From: a bacterium
GTDB lineage: Bacteria; Bdellovibrionota; FAC87; UBA2466
DNA length: 22,202 bases
Reading direction: 5' to 3'
Assembly: GCA_019750655.1 (NCBI GenBank)
Contig: JAIEOG010000171.1
Span: forward strand, 1-22,202
The notes below the pieces were generated by a model. It had not been told where the DNA came from. It did not search any database and saw only the letters and a list, made by a program, of their open reading frames with translations. The translations under genes were made by a program, and so were the position numbers. Shown here piece after piece: positions 7,200 to 16,103 of this stretch (positions are counted from its first letter, which is position 1; each line of letters opens with the position of its first letter).

Positions 7200-7219
7200 C
7201 CCGCCCCCGGAGGGGCGGG
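7200..7219 (-). terminator. GC-rich hairpin after the small exported protein gene
   Basis: There is a perfect 8-base-pair GC stem (7200-7207 with 7212-7219) and a four-base loop, placed 8 bases beyond the stop at 7227. It lacks a following U-tract on either strand, so it may be a weak terminator or an RNA-stabilising 3' hairpin. Confidence 0.5.
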
Positions 7220-7226
7220 CACGGAT

Positions 7227-7544
7227 TCAGTCGCAAGCGCGCAGGTTTTGCGGCGACTGCGTCGTCACGAAGTGCTTCTTTGTCGTCGTGTTGTTGAACG
7301 TCTGCGTGGCGCGGATTTCGACAACCGTTGCGGATTTCGAGGCAGCATCGCGGCCGCATTCCGTTTGCCAGTTCACCGTCGGAGCGACGGATTGGATGGT
7401 CAGCTGGTTGAAGCGCGCACCGTCGATAAAATCGAGGTAGTCGCTATTGCGGCTTAGTTCACTGATTACTTCATTAAACGGGGCAGGCATGGCGAAACTG
7501 CTAGCGCACACCAGGGCAAGCCCCAGCAACACAGTCTTCTTCAT
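7227..7544 (-). CDS. Small exported hypothetical protein
   Basis: The product is 105 residues with a clear signal peptide (MKKTVLLGLALVCASSFA, then MPAPF). The start ATG 7544 follows GGAG by about seven bases. The mature protein is about 87 residues with two cysteines (QTECGRD and LRACD) that could form a disulfide, and a Thr-rich beta-like segment (VEIRATQTFNNTTTKKHF). No family recognised. It lies 86 bases downstream of the PA14 lipoprotein gene on the same strand and could be read through from it. Confidence 0.75.
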   Translation of the reverse strand: MKKTVLLGLALVCASSFAMPAPFNEVISELSRNSDYLDFIDGARFNQLTIQSVAPTVNWQTECGRDAASKSATVVEIRATQTFNNTTTKKHFVTTQSPQNLRACD

Positions 7545-7630
7545 AATATTCTCCGATTAATGAGGAAAGACGGCTTCCTCGTTCGGGAGAATTTTCGAGG
7601 CTTAAGAAGCCGCAGTCACGCCGCCAAGTG

Positions 7631-9589
7631 TTAGGGCATGGGCGTGGTCGGCTGTGTGAAGGCCTCGGGCGGGACAATCATCCAAATGCTTTGGCCCGGT
7701 GGCAACCATTCCAGTGTCAGCGCTAGGTAGTAGCGCGGGCCTTGGGCATAGACGATTTTGATATCGTGGTTGCCGGCAGTTAACGCGATGTTGTTCGAAT
7801 AATCCGTAGAAGGCCCGTGCAGATACGGGTTGTTGATCAGCGGATTGTTGTCGATGAACAAGATTACGCCGTCATCCGACACCGTTCGGAAGCGGTAGGT
7901 TCCGGCCAACGGTAGATTGATCTTTCCGCGGAAGTTGATGACGAAGTTTTCCAATAGGTTATTCACCCCCGGGAAGCCCAAGTTCCAATCGCGGGCGGGC
8001 ACGTTGATATTAGCTGCAACGAACTTTTGGTACGACTGGACGTTATCCCAAGAGTTGGTGACTGGGCTGTTTAGGTTTGACGAGAACACGCGTGCTTCCA
8101 AACCACTGATGCTGTTGATGGTCTGAGTGGTGGAGCAGCTGGCCGTTATTCCGTCGCTGGTGTCAGTGACGGTGACGTTAAGATTCCACGTGCCTGGCTC
8201 GTTGAAGCGAATGCCTACTTGTGTGCCGGAAGCTGGCGACGTTTCTGTATAAGATCCGTTCGAAGTCAATTGAATCCGGAATGGGCCAAGGCCCGCATCC
8301 GCTGGGATGATAGCGTTCACTCGAGTCGTGTTGTTGAAGACAGATGGGTTAGCATCCGTTTGCACGCTGCACGAATTGAGCGGGCGCACCACAGTTACCG
8401 GCATTTCCGAGAACGTGCCGTTGTGGCAATAAACTGCGCGACTGGTCGAACGGGCTTTCAACTTGATCGTCTTGGGGCCGGCATCCGAGAACAAGGCAAT
8501 CACCGTATTGGTCCCGAGGCCGTTGTAGAATTCGGCGCCTTGGAACTCTTCGATGCGCATCTCTTCTCCCGTCTCAGCGGTGACGCCGATATTCACAGGG
8601 CGATTTGCGACAATGCGTGCTGGGGCAGTGACGGTGCAGCTTAGAGACTGTGCGAAGGTGACCTGGATTGTCTTGCTCGCGCTCTGGCCGTTCGCTGCAG
8701 CTGCCGTGACGGTGACGTTCACCGAAGCGTGTGGTTGGTTGTCGGTGACGGACACCGTCGCTGTCGAACTACCGGGTTGTGGTTGCGTGACCGAGACGCC
8801 TGCTTCAAGTGCCGTGTACGTATAAACCGGGGTTGCGTCCGGAGCGAAACCAGCCGGAGTCGCTGATAGGGTGAGTGTTTGACCCACCGAAACCGTGGTC
8901 GAAGGTGTCGCAGCTAAACTAACCGTTGCCGCGCCCACAGGCACTTGTTTGGAGCAAACCGCTAGCTGACCACCGCTACTCATGACGGCGAATGCATTGC
9001 GGGCGCCTGCGGAAGTGTACTTAAAGGTGGCCGTCGCGTTCCCGTTGGCCAAGGCGTTGAGGTTCACGGCTTGCGACGAGTCCGGATAGAAGTAGAGAAA
9101 ATTGTAAGAGCTGCCGCCCGAGCCTTGTAACGTGAACACGACATCTTGGTTCACATCTGGTGCTGCAGGCATTGCGTTAATGGCGCAAGACAAGCTGTTG
9201 TTCGCGGTCGATGAAATAGAGCGTACCGATACGACGTAGTTGCAATAAGCGCCATTGCCTTCGGAATCCAGAATGGTAACCGGGTCGTTCACCAGCTTAT
9301 CGCCAGTGCCGCTGTTATCAAAAGCTTTGGAAAGATCCGTGAAGCTTGCGAAAGTGCTAACGACTCCCGGGATCATGTAGGGAGGCACACCACCCATCGC
9401 GTTGATTCGAACTGAGAAATTTTCTAAATGGCCGACTTGCTGTTTGGAAGGCGTTGCCGTGCAGCTTAGTTTCGTTATCGCGCTGCTTTGAGTTTCGGAG
9501 TTGCTGCGTCGTACGCTGCAACTAGAGAGTGCAGTGGCGAGAGCTAAAGCAGACAAAATAGTCGAGAAGAACTTCCCCGTGTTGCGCAT
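7631..9589 (-). CDS. PA14-domain lipoprotein with Ig-like repeats
   Basis: The product is 652 residues. I chose ATG 9589 because AGGGGG lies six bases upstream and the signal peptide then starts normally (MRNTGKFF). The lipobox ALSSC predicts lipid attachment at the Cys. The middle (about residues 30-500) is Ser/Thr/Ala-rich beta repeats with paired Cys, like bacterial Ig-like surface domains (for example SLAATPSTTVSVGQTLTLSA). The C-terminal about 130 residues match PA14: GLEARVFSSN, then YRFRTVSDDGVILFIDNN, then HDIKIVYAQG and LTLEWLPPG. PA14 domains bind carbohydrate or modulate enzymes, and many such proteins face the cell surface. There is no catalytic domain. The role is probably adhesion or binding, which is inference. 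Confidence 0.85.
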   Translation of the reverse strand: MRNTGKFFSTILSALALATALSSCSVRRSNSETQSSAITKLSCTATPSKQQVGHLENFSVRINAMGGVPPYMIPGVVSTFASFTDLSKAFDNSGTGDKLVNDPVTILDSEGNGAYCNYVVSVRSISSTANNSLSCAINAMPAAPDVNQDVVFTLQGSGGSSYNFLYFYPDSSQAVNLNALANGNATATFKYTSAGARNAFAVMSSGGQLAVCSKQVPVGAATVSLAATPSTTVSVGQTLTLSATPAGFAPDATPVYTYTALEAGVSVTQPQPGSSTATVSVTDNQPHASVNVTVTAAAANGQSASKTIQVTFAQSLSCTVTAPARIVANRPVNIGVTAETGEEMRIEEFQGAEFYNGLGTNTVIALFSDAGPKTIKLKARSTSRAVYCHNGTFSEMPVTVVRPLNSCSVQTDANPSVFNNTTRVNAIIPADAGLGPFRIQLTSNGSYTETSPASGTQVGIRFNEPGTWNLNVTVTDTSDGITASCSTTQTINSISGLEARVFSSNLNSPVTNSWDNVQSYQKFVAANINVPARDWNLGFPGVNNLLENFVINFRGKINLPLAGTYRFRTVSDDGVILFIDNNPLINNPYLHGPSTDYSNNIALTAGNHDIKIVYAQGPRYYLALTLEWLPPGQSIWMIVPPEAFTQPTTPMP

Positions 9590-9636
9590 GACGTACCCCC
9601 TAAAAACCGAAATGAACGCTAATAAGGGGTGCAAAC

Positions 9637-9656
9637 TTTTAGCCAACCGACTAAAA
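9637..9656. repeat. Short inverted repeat upstream of the PA14 lipoprotein gene
   Basis: TTTTAG (9637-9642) and CTAAAA (9651-9656) form a perfect six-base inverted repeat with an eight-base spacer, about 50 bases upstream of ATG 9589. It could be an operator or a small hairpin. No known operator is recognised. Confidence 0.3.
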
Positions 9657-9673
9657 CCTCTACCGTATAGGAT

Positions 9674-9698
9674 AAAAAACCAATTATTTTAATGGTTT
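9674..9698 (-). terminator. Possible weak terminator of the kinase-epimerase-TonB operon
   Basis: AAACCA (9677-9682) pairs with TGGTTT (9693-9698). On the minus strand the hairpin runs into TTTTTT. The stem is short and AT-rich and lies 90 bases past the TonB-like stop, so the call is weak. Confidence 0.25.
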
Positions 9699-9787
9699 GT
9701 GGATGGTTTTCTGAGGGGCTTTTGAGGCGGAAAAGGGAGAAGGTGCTGCCGATCTTTTTCGCATTTGACCAAAACTTCTACGGGAAA

Positions 9788-10510
9788 TTAGCGGACGGCT
9801 TTCTGGTTTTCGGAGTCATTTTGGAGATGGTTCGCCTGCACGGCCGCACCTTCGTGCACGATAAACGTCCAACGAATGGGCACTAAACCATCGCTGCGAA
9901 TCAATTCGCGAGGGGGGTTAGGGATGGGGCTAGCACTGCGAAAAGCTTGGATGGCTGCTTCGTCTAAAGAGGGCGTTCCGCTGCTCGCCGTGAGGAAAAC
10001 GCGTTTAACGACGCCACGCTGATCGACATTCACCATTACCGTCGTTACGGATTGTTCCTGCTCTAGACGGCGGCCCGTGCGGTAAAGAGTCGAGAGTTGG
10101 TGATCGATGTCCCGCCGCCAGTGATGGCCAATCAGCTGGTTGATACGGTCTACAAAACTCAATCGCGCATAGTGTTCCGCGCTCAAAAGAGCGGAAGCGT
10201 TGGGAGAGTTCAAATCATCAGAACCAATCGTGCCTTCAAAGGTGCTGAGAAGATCGTCCGGCGTGATCGCGGCGAGGCCCAAGTCCTTCAAGCCGAGGCT
10301 ATCCAGGCGGTTGTCTAAAATCTGGGGCGCTTCGGATTTTTTCTGCGAAAGCGGTGGCGTTTGCGCAAGGTTCCAATCGAGTTCGATGGGGGGCGCTTCC
10401 GATGATGGGTTGGGTTGGTGCGTCGGATTCCAAAAAAGCCAAGCAAAATGCAGCCCTAGCGAGATCGCTATCGTGGTGAAAAGGCGGCTTTGGGAGCTCC
10501 CGAACCTCAC
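9788..10510 (-). CDS. TonB/TolA-like energy-transducer protein
   Basis: The product is 240 residues from GTG 10510, preceded by GGAG that overlaps the stop of the upstream epimerase gene. One N-terminal membrane anchor (LFTTIAISLGLHFAWLFW) is followed by a Pro/Ser-rich linker (about 35-120). The C-terminal domain has the TonB-family pattern: VTTVMVNVDQRGVVKRVFL, SSGTPSLDEAAIQAFRSA, then PIPNPPRELI. The family couples the inner membrane to outer-membrane receptors or acts in trans-envelope complexes. The classic TonB His is in the anchor (His21), as in ExbD-coupled proteins. No exbB/exbD or receptor gene is nearby. It is the last gene of the minus-strand kinase operon. Confidence 0.85.
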   Translation of the reverse strand: MRFGSSQSRLFTTIAISLGLHFAWLFWNPTHQPNPSSEAPPIELDWNLAQTPPLSQKKSEAPQILDNRLDSLGLKDLGLAAITPDDLLSTFEGTIGSDDLNSPNASALLSAEHYARLSFVDRINQLIGHHWRRDIDHQLSTLYRTGRRLEQEQSVTTVMVNVDQRGVVKRVFLTASSGTPSLDEAAIQAFRSASPIPNPPRELIRSDGLVPIRWTFIVHEGAAVQANHLQNDSENQKAVR

Positions 10511-10519
10511 ATTCTGATA

Positions 10520-11404
10520 CTACTCCAACTTCAGGATTTGCGTTAACGCAACCGGAAGCTCGGGGAACCGGAAAGTGAAGCCTAACTCTGTGGCCCGCTT
10601 GGGATAAACCTTCTGGCTTTGCAGGACCAAGTCCGCGCGCGGGCCGAGCATCGCCCGGAGTGCCCACGCCGGAGCACGCAAAAATGCAGGCCGGTGCAAA
10701 AGGTGACCTAAGGTTTGGGCGAGTTCTTCATTGCGCACGGGGTGTGGGCTTGTCGCATTTAATACGCCGCGCACCTCGTGAGATCGGAGTGCGAAAGAAA
10801 TGAGATGAATCAGATCCTCCAAGTGGATCCAGCTCACCCACTGTTTACCGGAGCCTGCGGGGCCGCCCAGGCCGGTGCGGAAAACGCGCAGTAGTTCTTT
10901 AAGAGCGCCGCCCTGACTTCCTAGAACCATTCCAAAACGCAAAGAGACCACTCGCCGCGCTGGCGCTTCAGCGGTCGCGGCTTCCCACGCTTGTGTCACT
11001 TCGGACAGAAAGCCTGAACCCGGCGGACTGGTCTCATCCAGGGGTGTATCGCCGCGGTCTCCATAGAACCCGGTTGCGGACGCACTCAGAAAAATCTCAG
11101 GCTTGGTCGGAAGTTTCTGCAAAGCCTGCGAGATTTCCCGAGCGCCGAGAGTGCGTGAGTCCAAAATCTCGCGCCGGCGCTCAGGGCTCCAAGCTTTGTC
11201 GGCGATGCCTTCTCCGGCTAAGTGCACCACTCCATCGATGGGTGCGATGCCCGACAAGTCAGGAGCGCCGTGGCCCGCAGTCCATTCCACTCCGCCCGCG
11301 CCCGGTGTGCGGGAGAGCAGGGTTATCTTGTGCCCTTCTTTGCGGAGCTGTTGAGTGAGCGGCTTTCCAATGAACCCAGTCCCGCCGGTAATCAAGAGAT
11401 GCAT
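10520..11404 (-). CDS. TIGR01777-family NAD(P)-dependent epimerase (YfcH-like)
   Basis: The product is 294 residues, an extended short-chain dehydrogenase/epimerase. The nucleotide-binding loop GGTGFIG is at residues 7-13. The family-specific VVHLAGEGIADKAWSPERR and SASATGFYGDRGD are present, and Tyr and Ser in the latter correspond to the catalytic region. FGMVLGSQGGAL and a C-terminal domain (PAFLRAPAWALRAML) complete the TIGR01777 pattern. Substrates for this family are unknown. The start ATG follows the upstream kinase stop by about 15 bases (GGAAA as ribosome site), so it is in one operon with the kinase and the TonB-like gene. Length is normal. Confidence 0.92.
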   Translation of the reverse strand: MHLLITGGTGFIGKPLTQQLRKEGHKITLLSRTPGAGGVEWTAGHGAPDLSGIAPIDGVVHLAGEGIADKAWSPERRREILDSRTLGAREISQALQKLPTKPEIFLSASATGFYGDRGDTPLDETSPPGSGFLSEVTQAWEAATAEAPARRVVSLRFGMVLGSQGGALKELLRVFRTGLGGPAGSGKQWVSWIHLEDLIHLISFALRSHEVRGVLNATSPHPVRNEELAQTLGHLLHRPAFLRAPAWALRAMLGPRADLVLQSQKVYPKRATELGFTFRFPELPVALTQILKLE

Positions 11405-11419
11405 TAAGTTTCCGTTTCC

Positions 11420-14400
11420 TTAGGAGTTTGCGCTGAGCGCGACAGTGGGCGAGGCCTGTGGTCTCGCAGGGCTTAGTGTGCGTAAGCATAGCACCTGAGT
11501 AAGCATCTTTTTCAAATCCATGAACTGCACGGGCTTAGCGAGGTAATCATCCATTCCTGCGCGTTGGCATTTTTCTCGATCGCCCGTCGTGGCGCTAGCA
11601 GTAACTGCAACGATCGGAATCTGCGCTGCGGGAGCCTTAAGTAGGCGAATGCGTTTGCTCGCTTCGTACCCATCCATCTCGGGCATGAAGCAGTCCATTA
11701 GAACGAGATCGAACTTATCTTCTTCCAAGGCTTGCAGCACCGCCGTTCCTGATGCAACGACACGGCTGCGGATGCCGAGTTTAGAAAGCATCGCAACAAC
11801 GACTTTCTGATTTACTTCATTGTCTTCTGCGACGAGGCAATAGGGCGCATCGCCGTTGGGCTTCACCAAACGCTCCATTTGTCTCGGACGATTTTCGTTC
11901 GGAGGCGGGGCTTCCGGGCGGCGCACACCAACGGCGGTACCGACAGCATCCACAAACTGGGTTTGTTTTAGCGGTTTGCGTAAAACCGTTCCAGCGTAAG
12001 GCAGTGTTTCGGAAGCTTCCGAGGGAGTGAGTAAGTAGATGCAAGGCTTGGCTACCAGCTGGTTGGGGTGTTCCTTCGGTATTCCATCGAAGATATAGCA
12101 GTCATAGACCACGCCGGATCGAAGTGCATCCATTAGCTGCGATTCAGCAGGGAAGGCGTCGTGCTCGAACTGCATCGATTGGAGAAGCTCCCCCACTGAG
12201 CGGCGCATGTGCACATTAGCCGAGACGATTGCCGCTTTTCCTCCGCGCTGCAGGGAATGTGGCCGCGCCGCCTCTCCACTTGCTACGCTGCAGGGCAAAG
12301 TTACAGTGAAGGTTGAGCCAAACCCTTCTTCACTGGCCACGCGGATCTCTCCGAGCATAAGCGTCACTAGTCGACGAGAAATAGAAAGGCCTAGGCCTGT
12401 GCCACCAAAACGGCGCGTAGTGGAGGTGTCGCCTTGAGAGAAGGGCTCGAACAAACGAGCGACAACCTCAGGGCGCATCCCGATGCCCGTGTCGGCCACT
12501 TCGATCTTGACCGTGATTTCTCCCGTTTTGTTGCGCACACTGCTGACTCGCACGGTAATCGCCCCTTGAGTCGTGAACTTGATTGCATTGCTCACTAAAT
12601 TGGAGAGCACCTGCTGAATGCGCACTGAGTCTCCAAGGATAAGGGACGGCACTTTTTCGTTTACGATGCTGCAAAGAGTGAGCTCTTTGCGTTCGGCCAT
12701 TTCCCCGAACAGATCGATGACATGATCGACCGCCTGGCGAATGCTCATGGGCGTTTTTTCTATCACCAGCTTACCGGCTTCAATCTTGGAAATATCCAAG
12801 ATGTCATTGACGACGCTGAGGAGAAGTTCGCCCGACTTGCGGATCGTTTGCGCATACTCCTTTGCTTCGGGAGGGAGCTGGCATTGCAGTAGCATGCTTG
12901 TCATGCCGATGACGCCGTTCATAGGCGTGCGGATTTCATGGCTCATGTTCGCTAGGAAAACAGAGCGAGCTTCGATAGCTTTTTGCAACTCGTTCTCGAG
13001 CGCTTTCTTTTCGGAAAGGTCCACAGCAGTACCCAAGTAGCCTGAGTGGTTGCCTTCGGGTCCTGAAAGAGCTGTGACAGTTAGGAGCACGGGGAAACGC
13101 GTGCCATCCTTACGAATATGTGTCCATTCATTCTGCTCCGTGCCTCCCAAATCAGCCCTGCCCACGAGCGCGGCGAACGATGAGGCAGGGGAAACGCCTT
13201 CCTCACGGAGTTTTTCGATCCGTGCTTTAACTTCTCCCGGATCGTGGAAGAGTTCTGGTGTGGCTTTGCCTATGACTTCTTCTGCACGGTAACCGAGTTT
13301 CGCCTCGGCTGTTGGGTTGAAATACTGGATGGTTCCATTCAGGTCGGTGGAGATCAGCATGTGGCCCGAAGAACGCATGATCTGGTCGAGCGAGGTGTTC
13401 GTGCGGAGCAGGCGCTCTTCGAGGATCTTTCGCTGATGAATGTCGTGGATAGAGCCGACCATGCGGGTGACGCGGCCGGCGCTGTCTCGTAGCGTTGCGC
13501 CCGTGCCGTGGAACCAACGGTACTCGCCAGACTTCATCCGCATCCGGTGTTCAATAGAGAAAGGTTGCCCGCCTGCGCTAGCGAGGTGCGTTTGCACGGC
13601 CGTCATGGTCGGCACGACATCGTCCGGGTGTAGGAGTGTTTTGAAAGAAGACACCGATGCTTCAATTTCCTGATTCTCGTAGCCTAAGATGGCATAGAAA
13701 GTTGGCGACCAGTAACCGCGGTCGTTGTAGGCGCTTTCCCAATCCCAGATCCCCACGCTGGTGCCGACAGAGAGAAGTTCGAACCGCGCGTTCGCCCCTT
13801 CGAGCTGCTGGATGCGGTACTGCAACTCTTCGCGCAAGCGCTTGGACTCTGTGATGTCCAGACACGCACCTAGCATGCGGAGTGGTTTGCCTTCGGCATC
13901 GTAAATCCCGTGCGCGATCATGCGCAAATGGCGGTCAACACCTCCCCGCGGCCGAATGCGGAATTCAATATCTAAATTTCGCCGTTCGCGCAGGCTCTCT
14001 TGGATTGAGGCAACGGCACCTTCTGCGTCTTGTGGGTGAAGGAGTGCTTGCCATGCCTCGACCGTATGGGGCGCTTGGTTTCCGGATAGGTGGTAAAGGC
14101 GAAAGCTCTGCGCATCCCACTCGACGTGGTGGTTGACGATGTCCCAATCCCAGATGCCGATGCCTGTGGCTTCGAGCGCGATCTGCATGCGCTCTTCTTC
14201 GCGCCGGACCTGAGTGATGTCGCGTACTACTCGAGAAAATCCTTTCAACTCGCCATTCTTGTCACGAATGGCACTGAGGATGATATGCGCCCAGTATTCG
14301 CTTCCGTCCGAACGCCTTTGCAGTGCCGTGACCTCGTACTTTCCGTTGATGGCTGCGGTCTGGAGTTCGATTTGTGGCGGGGTGCTACGGGATTCTTTTG

Positions 14401-16021
14401 GGTAGAACAGTCTCACGCCCTGGCCCACGATTTCCTCAGCGCTATACCCCGTGGTGCGTTGAGCGCCTTCGTTCCAGTTCATTACTCGACCTTCGATATC
14501 CAACATGAAGATCGCATAGTCGCCGACACTTTCAATCAGAGCGCGGAAGCGATCTTCACTCACTTCAATACTGGCTCGTTGCCTCTCAGACTTAAGGATG
14601 AAGTAGAGCAAGAAGCTTGTGACCAGGGATCCCACAAACCCCAGCAGCAACATGGCGAAGGGGAACATTGAAAAAAGTTCGGCCTGCTTCTGGCGAGTGG
14701 GAGCTAGGGTGATTTTCCAGTGTCGGTCAACAATAGCTGTTTCCACGGTCTGCGTGGTGCGTTTGCTAGTATCGACCTGCTCTGGAAGCGATGAAAAAAT
14801 ATCTTCCCGATCGTCATCGATTCGCAAGGCGTAATCGCGAAAGACATTCGGGGGGAGCGCTCGCTCAAGCAGGTTATCGTACGAGAACGCCGCTGCAACG
14901 AACCCTCCGAATTTGCTCTCGGAGAAAATGGGGAAATAGACTACGAAGCCCCGCTCGTGGCTGAGCAAGTCAATGCCACCCGTCGCTGTGGGCCGAAGGG
15001 TCTCTCTAGCTTTTTGGAGGGCCACGCGCCTTCTGGGGTCTTGGGAAAGATCCAGGCCTTCGAAAGGGGCAAACTCGCCTCGGGGGTACGCCCATCTCAG
15101 TCGATTGCCCGAGTCGACCCAGGCAACGGCGCGGACGCCTTGAAAGTGTTTAAGGAAATAAGAAGCATCCGTCTCCCAATGCTTGCGATTCTGGTAAAGC
15201 GTTGTGCGTTGGAAGCGCGAGGCCATGCGTTCTAGGGCTTGAGAGGCACGCGTAATAGTATCGTGAACCCTTGCTGCGAGGGCATGGGTTTCATTCGACA
15301 GAATGCTGTCGACGAGTTGTCTTTGCTGCCGATCAATTCCCACCCAGAGTAGAAAGGTAACCAGAAGAGCGCCCGTCGGTACCGCGAATAGCGCGGCGGA
15401 GAGCGTGGCTTCCCCGGTGCGCAAGTGAGTGATGCTAAGAGCACCGAGAGCTAAAATGAGGGTAGAAACGAGCGACTGCGGAGACATCCCCGCGGTTTGT
15501 ACCCAAACATAAGTTTGTGGCAGGTCGAGCAGGAAGCCCATGGCTCCGGCGATACCTTGAGCAATTACCATCCAAGGAAGCAGCGACAAGCAGACGGCTA
15601 TCCAAGGGTGCTTCGCCTTTAAACGCAACGAGAGGAGACTTAGGCCACAGAGGATCAGGCATACCGCCGTGTTTGGGGCCACTGGGACGAGAAGGTTGCC
15701 AATGGGTAGGCGGCTCGCAAAGAGCGAGTTGATTCCTAAGTCTTTCGGGAACACCCAGTCGAGCAAGATGAGCGAGGAAGTCGCCATGGCCCAAGCGTTG
15801 AGGGCTTGCATCACGCGCGGTTTGCCCACGGAATAGGACATCAAGGCGAAACCTTGGGCAAGGCACATCAACGAAGAGAGCAGGGGAACCGGAGGAAAAC
15901 GGGGGCCGAGTTGGATCAGTGAAACAGCGCCAGAAACCCATCCCAAAATCGAAATCAGAGCGATAGCGGAGACGGTGGTCCCGCAGACGGCGGCAGCGGG
16001 AAAATAACTTCTCGGCGTCAT
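11420..16021 (-). CDS. Multi-PAS hybrid histidine kinase with CHASE-like sensor and two receivers (one degenerate)
   Basis: The product is 1533 residues. ATG 16021 is preferred over TTG 16027 because GAGG lies seven bases upstream of the ATG. Order of parts: a multi-helix membrane region (about 10-235), a periplasmic CHASE-like domain (about 240-450, WETDASYFLKHFQGVRAVAW), a further helix (about 465-485), four PAS domains (about 490-1010), HisKA with His1028 in MSHEIRTPMNG, and an ATPase domain (LSNLVSNAIKF, VADTGIGM, FGGTGLGLS). Then come a degenerate receiver (about 1255-1370: the acidic pair is missing, IVSANVH, though IFDG and RKPL remain) and a complete receiver with Asp1443 in LVLMDCFMPEMDG and a Lys in LAKP. 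It senses signals outside and inside the cell, but no target gene is nearby. First gene of an operon with an epimerase and a TonB-like protein. Confidence 0.93.
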   Translation of the reverse strand: MTPRSYFPAAAVCGTTVSAIALISILGWVSGAVSLIQLGPRFPPVPLLSSLMCLAQGFALMSYSVGKPRVMQALNAWAMATSSLILLDWVFPKDLGINSLFASRLPIGNLLVPVAPNTAVCLILCGLSLLSLRLKAKHPWIAVCLSLLPWMVIAQGIAGAMGFLLDLPQTYVWVQTAGMSPQSLVSTLILALGALSITHLRTGEATLSAALFAVPTGALLVTFLLWVGIDRQQRQLVDSILSNETHALAARVHDTITRASQALERMASRFQRTTLYQNRKHWETDASYFLKHFQGVRAVAWVDSGNRLRWAYPRGEFAPFEGLDLSQDPRRRVALQKARETLRPTATGGIDLLSHERGFVVYFPIFSESKFGGFVAAAFSYDNLLERALPPNVFRDYALRIDDDREDIFSSLPEQVDTSKRTTQTVETAIVDRHWKITLAPTRQKQAELFSMFPFAMLLLGFVGSLVTSFLLYFILKSERQRASIEVSEDRFRALIESVGDYAIFMLDIEGRVMNWNEGAQRTTGYSAEEIVGQGVRLFYPKESRSTPPQIELQTAAINGKYEVTALQRRSDGSEYWAHIILSAIRDKNGELKGFSRVVRDITQVRREEERMQIALEATGIGIWDWDIVNHHVEWDAQSFRLYHLSGNQAPHTVEAWQALLHPQDAEGAVASIQESLRERRNLDIEFRIRPRGGVDRHLRMIAHGIYDAEGKPLRMLGACLDITESKRLREELQYRIQQLEGANARFELLSVGTSVGIWDWESAYNDRGYWSPTFYAILGYENQEIEASVSSFKTLLHPDDVVPTMTAVQTHLASAGGQPFSIEHRMRMKSGEYRWFHGTGATLRDSAGRVTRMVGSIHDIHQRKILEERLLRTNTSLDQIMRSSGHMLISTDLNGTIQYFNPTAEAKLGYRAEEVIGKATPELFHDPGEVKARIEKLREEGVSPASSFAALVGRADLGGTEQNEWTHIRKDGTRFPVLLTVTALSGPEGNHSGYLGTAVDLSEKKALENELQKAIEARSVFLANMSHEIRTPMNGVIGMTSMLLQCQLPPEAKEYAQTIRKSGELLLSVVNDILDISKIEAGKLVIEKTPMSIRQAVDHVIDLFGEMAERKELTLCSIVNEKVPSLILGDSVRIQQVLSNLVSNAIKFTTQGAITVRVSSVRNKTGEITVKIEVADTGIGMRPEVVARLFEPFSQGDTSTTRRFGGTGLGLSISRRLVTLMLGEIRVASEEGFGSTFTVTLPCSVASGEAARPHSLQRGGKAAIVSANVHMRRSVGELLQSMQFEHDAFPAESQLMDALRSGVVYDCYIFDGIPKEHPNQLVAKPCIYLLTPSEASETLPYAGTVLRKPLKQTQFVDAVGTAVGVRRPEAPPPNENRPRQMERLVKPNGDAPYCLVAEDNEVNQKVVVAMLSKLGIRSRVVASGTAVLQALEEDKFDLVLMDCFMPEMDGYEASKRIRLLKAPAAQIPIVAVTASATTGDREKCQRAGMDDYLAKPVQFMDLKKMLTQVLCLRTLSPARPQASPTVALSANS

Positions 16022-16103
16022 GCCCAAACCTCAGCGTTCGGGCAGTAAACTCCTCCCGAGCACCCAGAGCAAGGGCTCTTACGGCAATCTCAGGATCGGT
16101 CTG

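Noticed and set aside
7562..7611. Two small inverted repeats (GAGGAA/TTCCTC and GGCTT/AAGCC) between the PA14 lipoprotein and the small exported gene
   Set aside because: The stems are only five to six base pairs with no U-tract and no attenuator-like alternative pairing.
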